NCBI GenBank assembly: GCA_963204965.1
Contig: CAUJKA010000164.1
Coordinates: forward strand, 1 to 57,765
DNA length: 57,765 nt
Source: Planctomycetota bacterium
Lineage (GTDB): Bacteria > Planctomycetota > Planctomycetia > Pirellulales > Pirellulaceae
Direction: 5' to 3'
The notes under the pieces are model-generated. The model was not told the origin of the DNA, searched no databases, and saw only the letters and a program-made list of their open reading frames with translations. Both the position numbers and the translations under genes were made by a program. Shown piece after piece: positions 8,514 through 16,524 of this stretch. Positions within the stretch are counted from its first letter, which is position 1. Each line of letters starts with the position of its first letter.

Positions 8514-9982
8514 TGATGCCTGCAACACAACTGTTAGATCTTGGACGATTCGAAATCAAGCTGGGTAGCTACGCTATTGGACCAGCCACTGCCGTCAACA
8601 ACGCGATGGCGACAGCCGTAGCGCAGGACTATCGCCGCGGCACTGCCTCGCGAATGATCCCGCTTGGCAAAGAAGAGATTCGCTCGCGAGTTCCTAGCAG
8701 CGACTTTTTCGTGAGCAAAAAGATCGATGGCGAGTTCACTGTGCTAATGTTCGAAGAGGGTGTCGCCTATTCAATCAATCCTGGTGGAACTGTTCGTGTC
8801 GGTCTGCCATGGCTAGACGAAGCGGCTAAAGCGCTGCAAGCGGCTGGAGTAAGCGTAGCCAGAATTGCTGGTGAACTTTACGTCGCTGATGAGCGGCAGC
8901 GCACTCGCGTTCATGACGTCTCAACGATCGCTCGAAATCCTCGAACGGTTGAAGAGCTTAATAAACTGCGGTTCGCTCCCTTTGACATTATCGAGATCGA
9001 TGGCAAGCCTGCCGCAGAACACTACGCCGATACCTTTCAAACTTTGGAAAGCTTGTTTGCTAAAACTGACATGGTTCAGCCGGTTCCGACTGAGATCGTT
9101 CGCGATACAGCTGGAATAGTACGACTGTTTGAGAAGTGGGTGGAAACAGAAGACGCTGAGGGTATCGTTGTTCGTAGCGATGCTGCGGGTCTGTTCAAGG
9201 TCAAGCCTAGGCATACTTTGGATGTTGTGGTGGTGGGCTTCACGGAGTCCACCGATGATCGGCAAGGTTTGTTGCACGATCTACTGGTCGCGGTCATGCG
9301 AGCTGATGGAACCTACCACATTCTTACTCGTGTAGGTGGAGGTTTTAGTGAAGAGCAGCGACGTCAGTTACTTAGCGACCTGAAGGATATGGTCGTGGCC
9401 AGCGAGTATGTCGAGGTGAACTCCGATTACGTGGCCTACCAGATGGTTCGGCCAAAGTGGATTGTCGAGATTAGCTGCTTGGATTTAATCTCGCAAACTA
9501 CGCGAGGCGGTAGCGTTAATCGGATGGTGATCGACTTCGATGCAGAGAAGGGCTATCAAGTAGTCCGCCGACTACCGCTTGCCAGCGTGATCTCTCCGCA
9601 GTTCATCCGCCGTCGTGAAGATAAGCAATCGCACCCCGAAGATGTACGTATCGCGCAGGTAAGCGACCGAGTCGAAGTCGCTCAAATCGATGCTGACGCC
9701 AAGAGTTTCAAACTGCCCGTTACAGAGGTCTTGCGTCGCGAAGTCTTCACCAAGTCGCTTAAAGGCGCAACGATGGTGCGGAAGTTCGTGTTAATGAAGA
9801 CGAACAAAGAGAATGTCAGCGATGACTATCCTGCGTATGTAGTCCACTATACGGATTTCAGCCCTAATCGCAGTGATCCGCTTCAACGTGACGTGGTGAT
9901 CAGCAGCTCGTTAGAGCAAATCGAACAGCTCTACGCTCGAATGAAAGACGAGAACGTGAAGAAGGGTTGGGTGCGTGTCTGA
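8513..9982 (+). CDS. ATP-dependent DNA ligase-like protein with C-terminal extension
   Basis: The protein has 489 residues and carries the covalent nucleotidyltransferase motifs in order: motif I K70-I-D-G (the AMP-accepting lysine, in 'SKKIDGEF'), motif III with Glu121 ('AGELYV'), motif IV 'EGIVVR' (Glu216), and motif V 'FKVKPR' (Lys229, Lys231). An OB-fold region follows, ending in the motif VI-like 'FIRRREDK' near 365. This is the core layout of ATP-dependent DNA ligases rather than RNA ligases. About 115 residues after motif VI form an unrecognised C-terminal domain. No primase, nuclease or Ku gene is nearby, so it is not a LigD/NHEJ set. It is coupled by TAATG to the upstream unknown gene. 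The likely role is sealing nicks in DNA in a dedicated repair or defence process. The physiological substrate is unknown. Confidence 0.85.
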   Translation: MMPATQLLDLGRFEIKLGSYAIGPATAVNNAMATAVAQDYRRGTASRMIPLGKEEIRSRVPSSDFFVSKKIDGEFTVLMFEEGVAYSINPGGTVRVGLPWLDEAAKALQAAGVSVARIAGELYVADERQRTRVHDVSTIARNPRTVEELNKLRFAPFDIIEIDGKPAAEHYADTFQTLESLFAKTDMVQPVPTEIVRDTAGIVRLFEKWVETEDAEGIVVRSDAAGLFKVKPRHTLDVVVVGFTESTDDRQGLLHDLLVAVMRADGTYHILTRVGGGFSEEQRRQLLSDLKDMVVASEYVEVNSDYVAYQMVRPKWIVEISCLDLISQTTRGGSVNRMVIDFDAEKGYQVVRRLPLASVISPQFIRRREDKQSHPEDVRIAQVSDRVEVAQIDADAKSFKLPVTEVLRREVFTKSLKGATMVRKFVLMKTNKENVSDDYPAYVVHYTDFSPNRSDPLQRDVVISSSLEQIEQLYARMKDENVKKGWVRV

Positions 9983-10015
9983 AGTTGACTGCGCGGAAGA
10001 AATTTCTAGGCGGGC

Positions 10016-10068
10016 AGCTTCACCAATCCAACGTGGATACGCCCGAGTTCCATGCCGGCGGTGAAGCT
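10016..10068 (+). terminator. Hairpin after the ligase gene
   Basis: AGCTTCACC (10016-10024) pairs perfectly with GGTGAAGCT (10060-10068). Inside the 35-base loop a short ATCC/GGAT hairpin (10026-10029 with 10035-10038) can form. It starts 33 bases after the ligase stop. There is no T-run, so it may be a factor-dependent terminator or an mRNA 3' protective structure rather than a classical intrinsic terminator. Confidence 0.45.
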
Positions 10069-10209
10069 AACCCATGTCTAGAAAAAAGCGTCTGAAGCGA
10101 AACTTTGAGGGAAGCTGTTGCATTCCAGGCCTTGGCCTGTTGTCTCTCAAAATACTGTGCGGTAATAATAAAACGTCATCTGGAGTTGTCTATCGGTTTT
10201 CCACAATTC

Positions 10210-10232
10210 TTTTTCCATTCCTCATGGAAAAA
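10210..10232. other. A/T-rich perfect hairpin
   Basis: TTTTTCCAT (10210-10218) and ATGGAAAAA (10224-10232) form a 9-bp perfect stem with a 5-base loop. The arms carry T and A runs, so it could act as a weak bidirectional terminator. No adjacent gene needs it in the minus direction. Confidence 0.4.
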
Positions 10233-10353
10233 TTCCCGCAATCTACCAACCCAAGGGGTTTTCGAAACCTAAAGGAAGTGTTGTGTAGTCTTTTGCCAAG
10301 GCTTCTGAGCCCATTCGGGTCAATCCGAGGCTAAACGTGTATCGCGGAGACGC

Positions 10354-10371
10354 AATTTGAGATCTCAAATT
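10354..10371. promoter_or_regulatory. Perfect 18-bp palindrome, possible operator
   Basis: AATTTGAGATCTCAAATT at 10354-10371 is identical to its reverse complement. It lies about 195 bases upstream of the GMC oxidoreductase start. Perfect palindromes of this length are typical of dimeric repressor sites, but no regulator gene is adjacent and no second copy was noticed in the window. Confidence 0.4.
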
Positions 10372-10566
10372 CGGTGGGAAGTGATTTCGGTTGCTAGCCA
10401 TTTCTCATCGAGATTTCAGCCTGGGTGGGTGTTATCCCGAGGCTCAAGAATGCTGTGATAAAGTTCACAGTCTGACGATCAAAGCTTGATGCAGACGTTT
10501 GAATTCACCTTACAGCCATTCGTTCCTAGGAATCGCGTAGGTTCTTTGTAATTTCAAGAAGAGGAG

Positions 10567-12450
10567 ATGATGGAGAACTTCGCCCGCTCCGATTCTCAAT
10601 CAAAACAACAGCCTCGCTCTTTGACTCGCCGTGGATGCCTCAAGCTTCTATTGGGAGTTGGGGCGGTTTCGTTTGCCAGTCACGCCAAAGCCAGCGATCC
10701 CTACGGTCGAGTTGTGGGACGTCGAGAGACTGGTCCTTCAATCTTCAAGGCTCGAGCTTCGCAGGACTACGCGCAGAGTCTTGCTGCATTTGGTGGTCGA
10801 CTAACGTCTCCCGCAAGTCAACTATTGTCGCCATGCAATCGCCAAGTACCGTGGCAGTTTGACGTGATCGTGGTGGGATCGGGCTATGGTGCTTCAACCC
10901 TAGCAGCAAGGTTGTCAGCGCGACGAAGACCGGAAACACGAATTGCTATTTTGGAACGAGGTCGAGAATGGGTTCCGGGCACGTTTCCAGATCGTTTGTC
11001 GGGAGCAATGGATGAAGCTCGGTTGACATTGCTTGGACCCAAGAAGGGCCAAGTCAATAAAGCGACCGGATTGTTCAACGTCGAGCAGTTTAAAGAGCTT
11101 ACAGTACTTTCCGGTAGCGGCCTGGGCGGCAGTTCGTTGATCAATGCGAATGTTGCCATCCGTGCTGATCGCGAAGTCTTTGAGAGTTCTTCGTGGCCTC
11201 ATCAATTGCGAAATCGCGAAGTCCTCGATCCGTACTATGCGTTAGCGGAATTGGAACTTGGCGCGACCCGTGAACCGCTTGATATGTCTAACAAGATGAT
11301 TGCTCAACGACTTGCTTCGCAATCACTTCACACTTGTGGAGCACGATGGGAACCCGCCAAATTGACTGTGCTTCGTACTGGATGTAGTCCAGCGCAATCT
11401 TTGCCAGTCTTAAACAAACAAGGCATGGTACAGCGTGGATGTATCGACTGCGGCGATTGCCTTACGGGATGCAACGTAGGAGCCAAAGGGTCGCTGGCGA
11501 TGAACTACCTGCCATTGGCAAGGCGCGCTGGTACTGAGATGTACACTGGGGTCGAGGTGAAGTTCATTCGACGCGTGAATCAATGGTACGAAATTCACTT
11601 TGACCATCATTGTCAAATGCCTGACGGATCCATTCAGACTACGCAATCCTGCACAACCGCGAAAATGGTGCTGCTTGGAGCAGGGAGCTTGGGCAGTACG
11701 GGCATTCTCTTGCGTTCCCAGTACCATGGCATGGCCTTTTCGCCTCGACTTGGGCTGAGCTGGACGGGCAATGGTGACGCTCTAGGGTTCATTCGCAAGA
11801 CGGCTAACGCGACGGGAGTTGGTGGCTATAGCGCTTACCCAGCCGAACGCTATCCGGTTGGTCCCACAATCCAATCGAACTTGAACTATCCCTATCGTGA
11901 TCTGTCCAAGCGAGTTCTCATTCAAGATGGTGCCGCACCGCGCGCCTATGCGACGGCAATCGGTCTGATCATGCGGAATCTGAAGTTGGATCATACGCAG
12001 ATTCTTTTGGGGATGGGGCATGACGGAGCCGAAGGTCGCGTCACACTGAATGAATCGGGCGATCCGCAAGTGTCGTGGCCTGGCTTGCTGGACAGTCCCT
12101 ATCGCCAATTGATTCGCAACGAGTTCAAGAAGGTTGCCGAGGCGATGGGTGGAGAGTATGAGTATTTGAGAGTCTTTGGTGATCGTATGATTTCCGTGCA
12201 TCCTTTAGGTGGATGTGGAATGGCCGATGATTGCTCACGCGGAGTAGTGAACCATGCCGGACAAGTCTTCGATAGTCGAACCGGATCGACTCATCCAGGC
12301 CTGTACGTTGTAGACGGCGCAGCCTTGCCAACGTCGATCGCTTGTAATCCGTTTTTGACGATCACCGCTTTGGCGGAGAGGTTTAGCGATCAGATCGTCA
12401 ACGATCCTCAAATGTCCGATCTATTTCTTCCGGAACGATCAGCAGCTTGA
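10567..12450 (+). CDS. GMC-type FAD oxidoreductase, Tat-exported
   Basis: The protein has 627 residues. The N-terminus has a twin-arginine signal ('LTRRGCLKLLLGVGAVSFASHAKA', Arg-Arg near 21-22), so it is probably exported folded with its cofactor. The FAD-binding Rossmann motif is 'VIVVGSGYGASTLAARL' (about 99-115), with Glu at the next strand ('AILERG'). A 'CIDCGDCLTGC' cluster (CxxCxxCxxxC, about 294-304) is shared with cholesterol-oxidase-like long GMC proteins. The C-terminal 'HPLGGCGMADD' and 'YVVDGAALPTSIACNPFLTITALAERF' carry the family's conserved His and Asn. It likely oxidises an alcohol or sterol-like substrate; which one is not clear. An 'aagaggag' sequence lies just before ATGATG, so the start could be 10567 or 10570. 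Its 3' end overlaps the convergent HDOD gene by 12 bases. Confidence 0.9.
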   Translation: MMENFARSDSQSKQQPRSLTRRGCLKLLLGVGAVSFASHAKASDPYGRVVGRRETGPSIFKARASQDYAQSLAAFGGRLTSPASQLLSPCNRQVPWQFDVIVVGSGYGASTLAARLSARRRPETRIAILERGREWVPGTFPDRLSGAMDEARLTLLGPKKGQVNKATGLFNVEQFKELTVLSGSGLGGSSLINANVAIRADREVFESSSWPHQLRNREVLDPYYALAELELGATREPLDMSNKMIAQRLASQSLHTCGARWEPAKLTVLRTGCSPAQSLPVLNKQGMVQRGCIDCGDCLTGCNVGAKGSLAMNYLPLARRAGTEMYTGVEVKFIRRVNQWYEIHFDHHCQMPDGSIQTTQSCTTAKMVLLGAGSLGSTGILLRSQYHGMAFSPRLGLSWTGNGDALGFIRKTANATGVGGYSAYPAERYPVGPTIQSNLNYPYRDLSKRVLIQDGAAPRAYATAIGLIMRNLKLDHTQILLGMGHDGAEGRVTLNESGDPQVSWPGLLDSPYRQLIRNEFKKVAEAMGGEYEYLRVFGDRMISVHPLGGCGMADDCSRGVVNHAGQVFDSRTGSTHPGLYVVDGAALPTSIACNPFLTITALAERFSDQIVNDPQMSDLFLPERSAA

Positions 12451-13356
12451 TGCGGTCGACTGTTGCTTGAACCAATCTTGCAGGCTCTTCGATGGGAGCG
12501 CCAACTTCATGATGGGAGCGAACTCTTCGAAGCTGGCATCGCTTTCGGCCAGCAAAGCTTGAATCTGCTCGTGGGTACTCGGTGCAATCTGTTGAAGGCC
12601 GTTACAAAATTCATTCCAGTCGCTCCAATGATCGTCCTGGCAACTTGGCAACAGTGCGGCAAGAGCCACGCAGGCTGCGTCTACGATCGGCGGAGACACG
12701 GAAAGAAGTTCGTTCAAATTTGGGTGTCGTTCGATCAGTACCGCGAATTCTTCTGGCAGTCGCCAATTGCGAACGAGTGCTGCAGCGGCTTGAGCATGAT
12801 CCCAACCGAAGAGGCCTTGTTCTAATTGAGACAGTCGCAATTTCTCAACATCGCGGCGTTCTAGCAACGACTCGTATTGCTTCGGAAGTTCTTTCAGAAG
12901 CAATGGGATGGCCATGTCTTGAAGTAAGGCGGCCGCGAAGAGATCTTCTGCGTTAAGAAGCTTGATCTTACGCCCCAGCAATCGCGCAAACACCGCGCGG
13001 CGGAGCGAATCTTGCCAGAGCTTCTTCAGATCGAATGGACCAAACTTAGGATCGGGTACAAGGCTGAAAACTGCACTCCAAAGTGCAAAATTCTTGATCG
13101 TTCGAACTCCAACTAACGCAAGCGCCTGCTTGATGGAGGCGATCTCGCGCGAGAATCCGAAGTAGCTGGAGTTGACGAAGCGTAGGATTTGACCCATCAA
13201 ACCTGGGTCGGCTTCGATTGGCTTAGCGTATTCCGCAGGACCGTTGCTGGCATCTTGAGAGAGTTCGAGCAGGCGGATAGCGGTTTGTGGAAGAGCTGGC
13301 AGTTGGGCTGAAGCCAACACTTGCTCTAGAGAAATTTGTTGGGCTTGTTCAGGCAT
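12439..13356 (-). CDS. HDOD-domain signalling protein
   Basis: This 305-residue cytoplasmic protein matches the HDOD domain, an HD-fold variant lacking the full set of metal ligands. The signature is 'LPALPQTAIRLLELSQD', 'IEADPGLMGQILRFVNSSYFGFSREIASIKQALALVGVRTIKNFAL', and later 'LFAAALLQDMAIPLLL' and 'WDHAQAAAALVRNWRLPEEFA'. HDOD proteins act in bacterial signalling, often downstream of c-di-GMP or two-component systems, usually without enzyme activity. No partner receiver domain is fused or adjacent, so its pathway is open. The stop overlaps the end of the convergent oxidoreductase gene. Confidence 0.9.
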   Translation of the reverse strand: MPEQAQQISLEQVLASAQLPALPQTAIRLLELSQDASNGPAEYAKPIEADPGLMGQILRFVNSSYFGFSREIASIKQALALVGVRTIKNFALWSAVFSLVPDPKFGPFDLKKLWQDSLRRAVFARLLGRKIKLLNAEDLFAAALLQDMAIPLLLKELPKQYESLLERRDVEKLRLSQLEQGLFGWDHAQAAAALVRNWRLPEEFAVLIERHPNLNELLSVSPPIVDAACVALAALLPSCQDDHWSDWNEFCNGLQQIAPSTHEQIQALLAESDASFEEFAPIMKLALPSKSLQDWFKQQSTASSC

Positions 13357-13536
13357 AGCACAGGAGCTTCCGGTCGGAGAAGCCTCGTTTGGGACAGAGG
13401 CACTTTGGCACTATCAGAAAGCTAGTACAGAACTTGCCTGGGGGCAAATATCGCGAGCGTAAAAGCCGCTGCTCTTTGGCTTAGCGGCTGAAGATGAGCG
13501 ATTGATCGATGCAATCCCTACAATCCGCACTGATCG

Positions 13537-15555
13537 CTAAATGGAATCTTCCAGGTCCTCGACCTTGTCTTCGTCTGCATCGCTGGCGGCGAATGAGAAG
13601 CTTAAGTGTTCGCCGATCAGGTCGGCTAATCCACCAACTTGTTGGAAGAGGAAGAAGACCAGTAGCGGAAAGCTCGCTCCCGCGATCGCCGCTAGTATTG
13701 ATGACTTACCAGCGCCCAACAACATGAACCAAGCAACCATCGTTAGCGAAAAGAAGATGGCGGTCTTAAAGTAGTACGCGGCCCACGCTTCAGAAACCTC
13801 TTTCATGGATCGAGCTACATCTTTGGTGATCAATCCAAACAAGTTTCCGCTATCGAGGATTGAAAGCAGAAAGATCGGGAACAGCAACAAGACGCTAAAC
13901 AGAACGCAAGCCAGGATAATTCGTCCGCTGCCAGCGCTGTCTCCACCCAAGGTCCAGCCCACAAGAAAGCCTGGTATTGCTGACATGCCAATCGAAATAG
14001 CGACACACATCAGATCGCCGATGTTTTCAAACATGTTAAACCCAGGCCAGTCAACGACCTTGACTTGATGGTTGGCAACCGCCTCTAGTTGTGCGAGTGC
14101 AGCACTGATCATTGGGAGACCGAACAGTAGACCTAGTAATGGTCCGGAGATGATGCAGAACAGCGCAGCTCCACGACCAAATTCGGCGTTGTCTACATTG
14201 CTGATGCCATATTGAATCAGTGCAAAAACTAGTGCAAAGACTAAGCTGTATCCGAAAATAAATCCTAGTGCGACTGGGTCTTTTAAGAATCCAAAGGTTC
14301 GCTGGAGGAAGTTGTTCGTATCAAAGTCGGCGACACCATAACGATCTTCATCGCTGGTTTCTTTTTCGATGTCATGCTCGGCTCGCTCTAGCAAATCGTT
14401 GGTTAACTGTTTGCGTTGCTTATCGACTACTTTCGTGTCTTGATCTGAAGAGAGGGGCGAATTGGTATTGAATTGATCGTGTCGTTTAGCAACTTTGCTC
14501 GGTTTCCAATTGGCGGGTGGACCAGGGACAGGGTACTTCGAAAAGCAGTCCGAGCATTGAGTCTGTGTGCCTTTGGCTTCGATGGACACGTATTGCGCGG
14601 TGCCGCAAATTGGACACGCGACGCGATACCGGTCCTCGACGACGTCATCGAAAAAGGCCAGAGAGTTCGTGTTCTTCGTGGGTGGTTCCAATTCAGGCAC
14701 CAAGGCATCCAGGTCGCCAAAGTCGTCTTTGGGAGGCTCTATCGTTGGCCCAGCGCTTGGTGGTCTTGAATTGGGTGGTCTTGAGCTGGGCGGCCTTGAG
14801 TTGGTTGGATTCGAACTGGGCGACTTAGTGTTGGTAGGTTTGCTCGTCGTGTTGTTAGCTGGCTTGGCGTTGTTTACGGCTGCGGGCGAACTAGGCTCGG
14901 GGGCCAGCTTGGGAAGCAATTCGTCGTCAAGCATGGAAGCAAGATTGTTGCGAGCTTGACTGTTCGTTGGCGCAATCTCTGGAAGAAGGCTGTAGTCGTC
15001 ATACGCGGGTGGCTTAGCGACCGTATCGATGGACTGTCGCGACAATGGTGCGACTTCCTCGGACTTGGGATTGCGTTCCTGGCGCCTGCGTTCCTCGGCG
15101 GCTAACTGCAATCGCCGCTTGTTTTCCTTCTCGCTACGAATCTCTTCCGAGTCGCGATGTCGATCCGCTAGATCGGAAATAGCCATGCTCTCAAGCTGAA
15201 GATCGTCGACGTCAAATGAATTGGTGAGCGGCTTGTTCGTGCTTTCCTTTTTCGGGGCACTGGAGTCGAGTGCATCTAATGCCAGTGCCTCCAAACTGAT
15301 GTTGTTAGGACTGGAGCCAATTTCTGCGGCGTCGTTGGCCTTTGAAACGTCTTCTTTAACCTGGGTTTCAGTGACTTTAGGCGATGTCACACCAGAGCTA
15401 TTGTCATTGGCACCACCAGAAGAACTGGGGATGCGAAGCTCCGTAGAACAATTGGGGCACTGCAACTTCTTGCCAGCGTGCTTGGCTTTGGCCTTCAGTC
15501 GCTTAGAGCAATTGCTACAACGAAACTCAATTAGGTTTTCTGGATCGCCTGACAA
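13537..15555 (-). CDS. Zinc-ribbon membrane protein with Pro/Ser/Asn linker
   Basis: The protein has 672 residues. It begins with a zinc ribbon (Cys13, Cys16, Cys33, Cys36) like those at the start of many planctomycete proteins. A long low-complexity charged linker follows, including a repeated 'NSRPPSS/PPNSRPPSAG' block near 250-275. A second zinc-ribbon-like pair comes next ('ACPICG' and 'QCSDC', about 315-340). The C-terminal third has about six hydrophobic segments ('VALGFIFGYSLVFALVFALI', 'GAALFCIISGPLLGLLFGL', 'IILACVLFSVLLLFPIFLLSIL', others), ending in an acidic tail. It is an inner-membrane protein with a large cytoplasmic N-terminus. No known transport or enzyme motif is visible. 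Confidence 0.8.
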   Translation of the reverse strand: MSGDPENLIEFRCSNCSKRLKAKAKHAGKKLQCPNCSTELRIPSSSGGANDNSSGVTSPKVTETQVKEDVSKANDAAEIGSSPNNISLEALALDALDSSAPKKESTNKPLTNSFDVDDLQLESMAISDLADRHRDSEEIRSEKENKRRLQLAAEERRRQERNPKSEEVAPLSRQSIDTVAKPPAYDDYSLLPEIAPTNSQARNNLASMLDDELLPKLAPEPSSPAAVNNAKPANNTTSKPTNTKSPSSNPTNSRPPSSRPPNSRPPSAGPTIEPPKDDFGDLDALVPELEPPTKNTNSLAFFDDVVEDRYRVACPICGTAQYVSIEAKGTQTQCSDCFSKYPVPGPPANWKPSKVAKRHDQFNTNSPLSSDQDTKVVDKQRKQLTNDLLERAEHDIEKETSDEDRYGVADFDTNNFLQRTFGFLKDPVALGFIFGYSLVFALVFALIQYGISNVDNAEFGRGAALFCIISGPLLGLLFGLPMISAALAQLEAVANHQVKVVDWPGFNMFENIGDLMCVAISIGMSAIPGFLVGWTLGGDSAGSGRIILACVLFSVLLLFPIFLLSILDSGNLFGLITKDVARSMKEVSEAWAAYYFKTAIFFSLTMVAWFMLLGAGKSSILAAIAGASFPLLVFFLFQQVGGLADLIGEHLSFSFAASDADEDKVEDLEDSI

Positions 15556-15772
15556 GTCGGACTCTCAGTGATTGACGAGTTAAAATTTGGGTCGCTGGAC
15601 GATTGGTTGCTGAGAAGGAATCAGACTAGTATCGTTGCAGAATGTGTACGTTGAAAAGCTGCGTCGAGATTTGCCAAATTAGGAAAGATCTTCGCGTCTA
15701 AAGATACTTATAATAGCGTCTGTGCCACTGGCATCCACGTTTTTCATGGTAATCGAAAGCTAGATTCATCTC

Positions 15773-16267
15773 ATGCAAGAGTTCGAGGCTCCGCAACTTT
15801 TACTGCCAGAAGCTGGTCGGTTGGCTGGGATCGATTACGGTAACGCTCGAATTGGAATCGCCACCTGCGATCCGACGCAAACTTTCGTAACGCCTTTAGA
15901 AACTTACAACCGTCGCAATCCGAGGTTGGACAGTCAGCATTTTGAGCAGCTTTGTAAGCTCGAACAGCTCGTGGGCTGGGTCATTGGTTTACCCATCCAT
16001 TGCGACGGAAACGAAAGCAAAAAGTCGTCGGAAGTCAGAGAATTTGCTGAGTGGCTGACCGACTTAACTGGCTTGCCGCACGCGTTTTACGACGAGCGAT
16101 TTAGCTCGAAAGAGGCTCGCGTTCTGATGTACGATACCGGTTGGTCGCCCAAACAAAAGAAGAAAAATGTCGATCGACTAGCAGCGTATCTAATACTAAA
16201 GCACTATCTGGAAGCGAGAACAAACCGCTCGGGAACCGATAAAGTTGAGAACTTGCCTCTGGAATAA
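15773..16267 (+). CDS. ruvX: RuvX/YqgF family pre-16S rRNA nuclease
   Basis: The 164-residue length is slightly longer than the usual 140 because of a 15-residue N-terminal extension. RNase H-like fold: the first catalytic Asp is in 'LAGIDYGNARIGIA' (Asp21), 'VGWVIGLPIHCDGNESKKS' is the second conserved strand, 'YDERFSSKEA' carries the conserved Glu, and the last Asp is in 'KKKNVDRLAAYLILKHYLE'. YqgF/RuvX proteins are essential in many bacteria and trim the 5' end of 16S rRNA; Holliday-junction cleavage was the older proposal. It is a single-gene unit between divergent and co-directional genes. Confidence 0.92.
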   Translation: MQEFEAPQLLLPEAGRLAGIDYGNARIGIATCDPTQTFVTPLETYNRRNPRLDSQHFEQLCKLEQLVGWVIGLPIHCDGNESKKSSEVREFAEWLTDLTGLPHAFYDERFSSKEARVLMYDTGWSPKQKKKNVDRLAAYLILKHYLEARTNRSGTDKVENLPLE

Positions 16268-16438
16268 CCACCCAGACGGTAGGAAATTGGGTGTTTGGGC
16301 GAGTTGCCGTGGAGGTTCAGCTCCTTTTTTCCTAAAATCAGGTGCGGATTTGGGAGCTCTTCGGAACTCCTGACCGCTTAGAAACATCCGAAAGTTGTCA
16401 GAAAGAACCGACCACCTTCTATTGGGGGTCTATGACGA

Positions 16439-16458
16439 CGGGACTCGTTGGAGTCCCG
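16439..16458 (+). promoter_or_regulatory. GC-rich hairpin in the leader of the anti-sigma-like gene
   Basis: CGGGACTC (16439-16446) and GAGTCCCG (16451-16458) form a perfect 8-bp stem with a GTTG loop, 67 bases before the GTG start at 16525. It has no T-run after it, so it is more likely a leader structure than a terminator for ruvX. Its role is unknown. Confidence 0.4.
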
Positions 16459-16524
16459 AATGCACGCGATCTCTTGTGAAGATTCTCACATGGAATTGCT
16501 GTGCTGACCTGGGGAGATTGAATT

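Larger units (their letters stand above)
9983..10566. other. 584-bp gap with several hairpins and a perfect palindrome
   Basis: No supportable gene lies here, but there are four self-complementary elements: 10016-10068 (9-bp stem), CAGGCC/GGCCTG at 10126-10139, TTTTTCCAT/ATGGAAAAA at 10210-10232, and an 18-bp palindrome at 10354-10371. An 86-codon frame (10074-10334) crosses two of these and looks non-coding. The gap could hold the cassette terminator, a small structured RNA, and the promoter of the downstream oxidoreductase gene. Confidence 0.5.

Noticed and set aside
10074..10334. 86-codon plus-strand frame after the ligase
   Set aside because: It crosses two hairpins and has a biased, featureless sequence with no ribosome site.
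14567..14959. 130-codon plus-strand frame with a Leu/Gly repeat ('GGLELGGLELGG')
   Set aside because: It is the antisense of the Pro/Ser linker repeat in the zinc-ribbon membrane protein.
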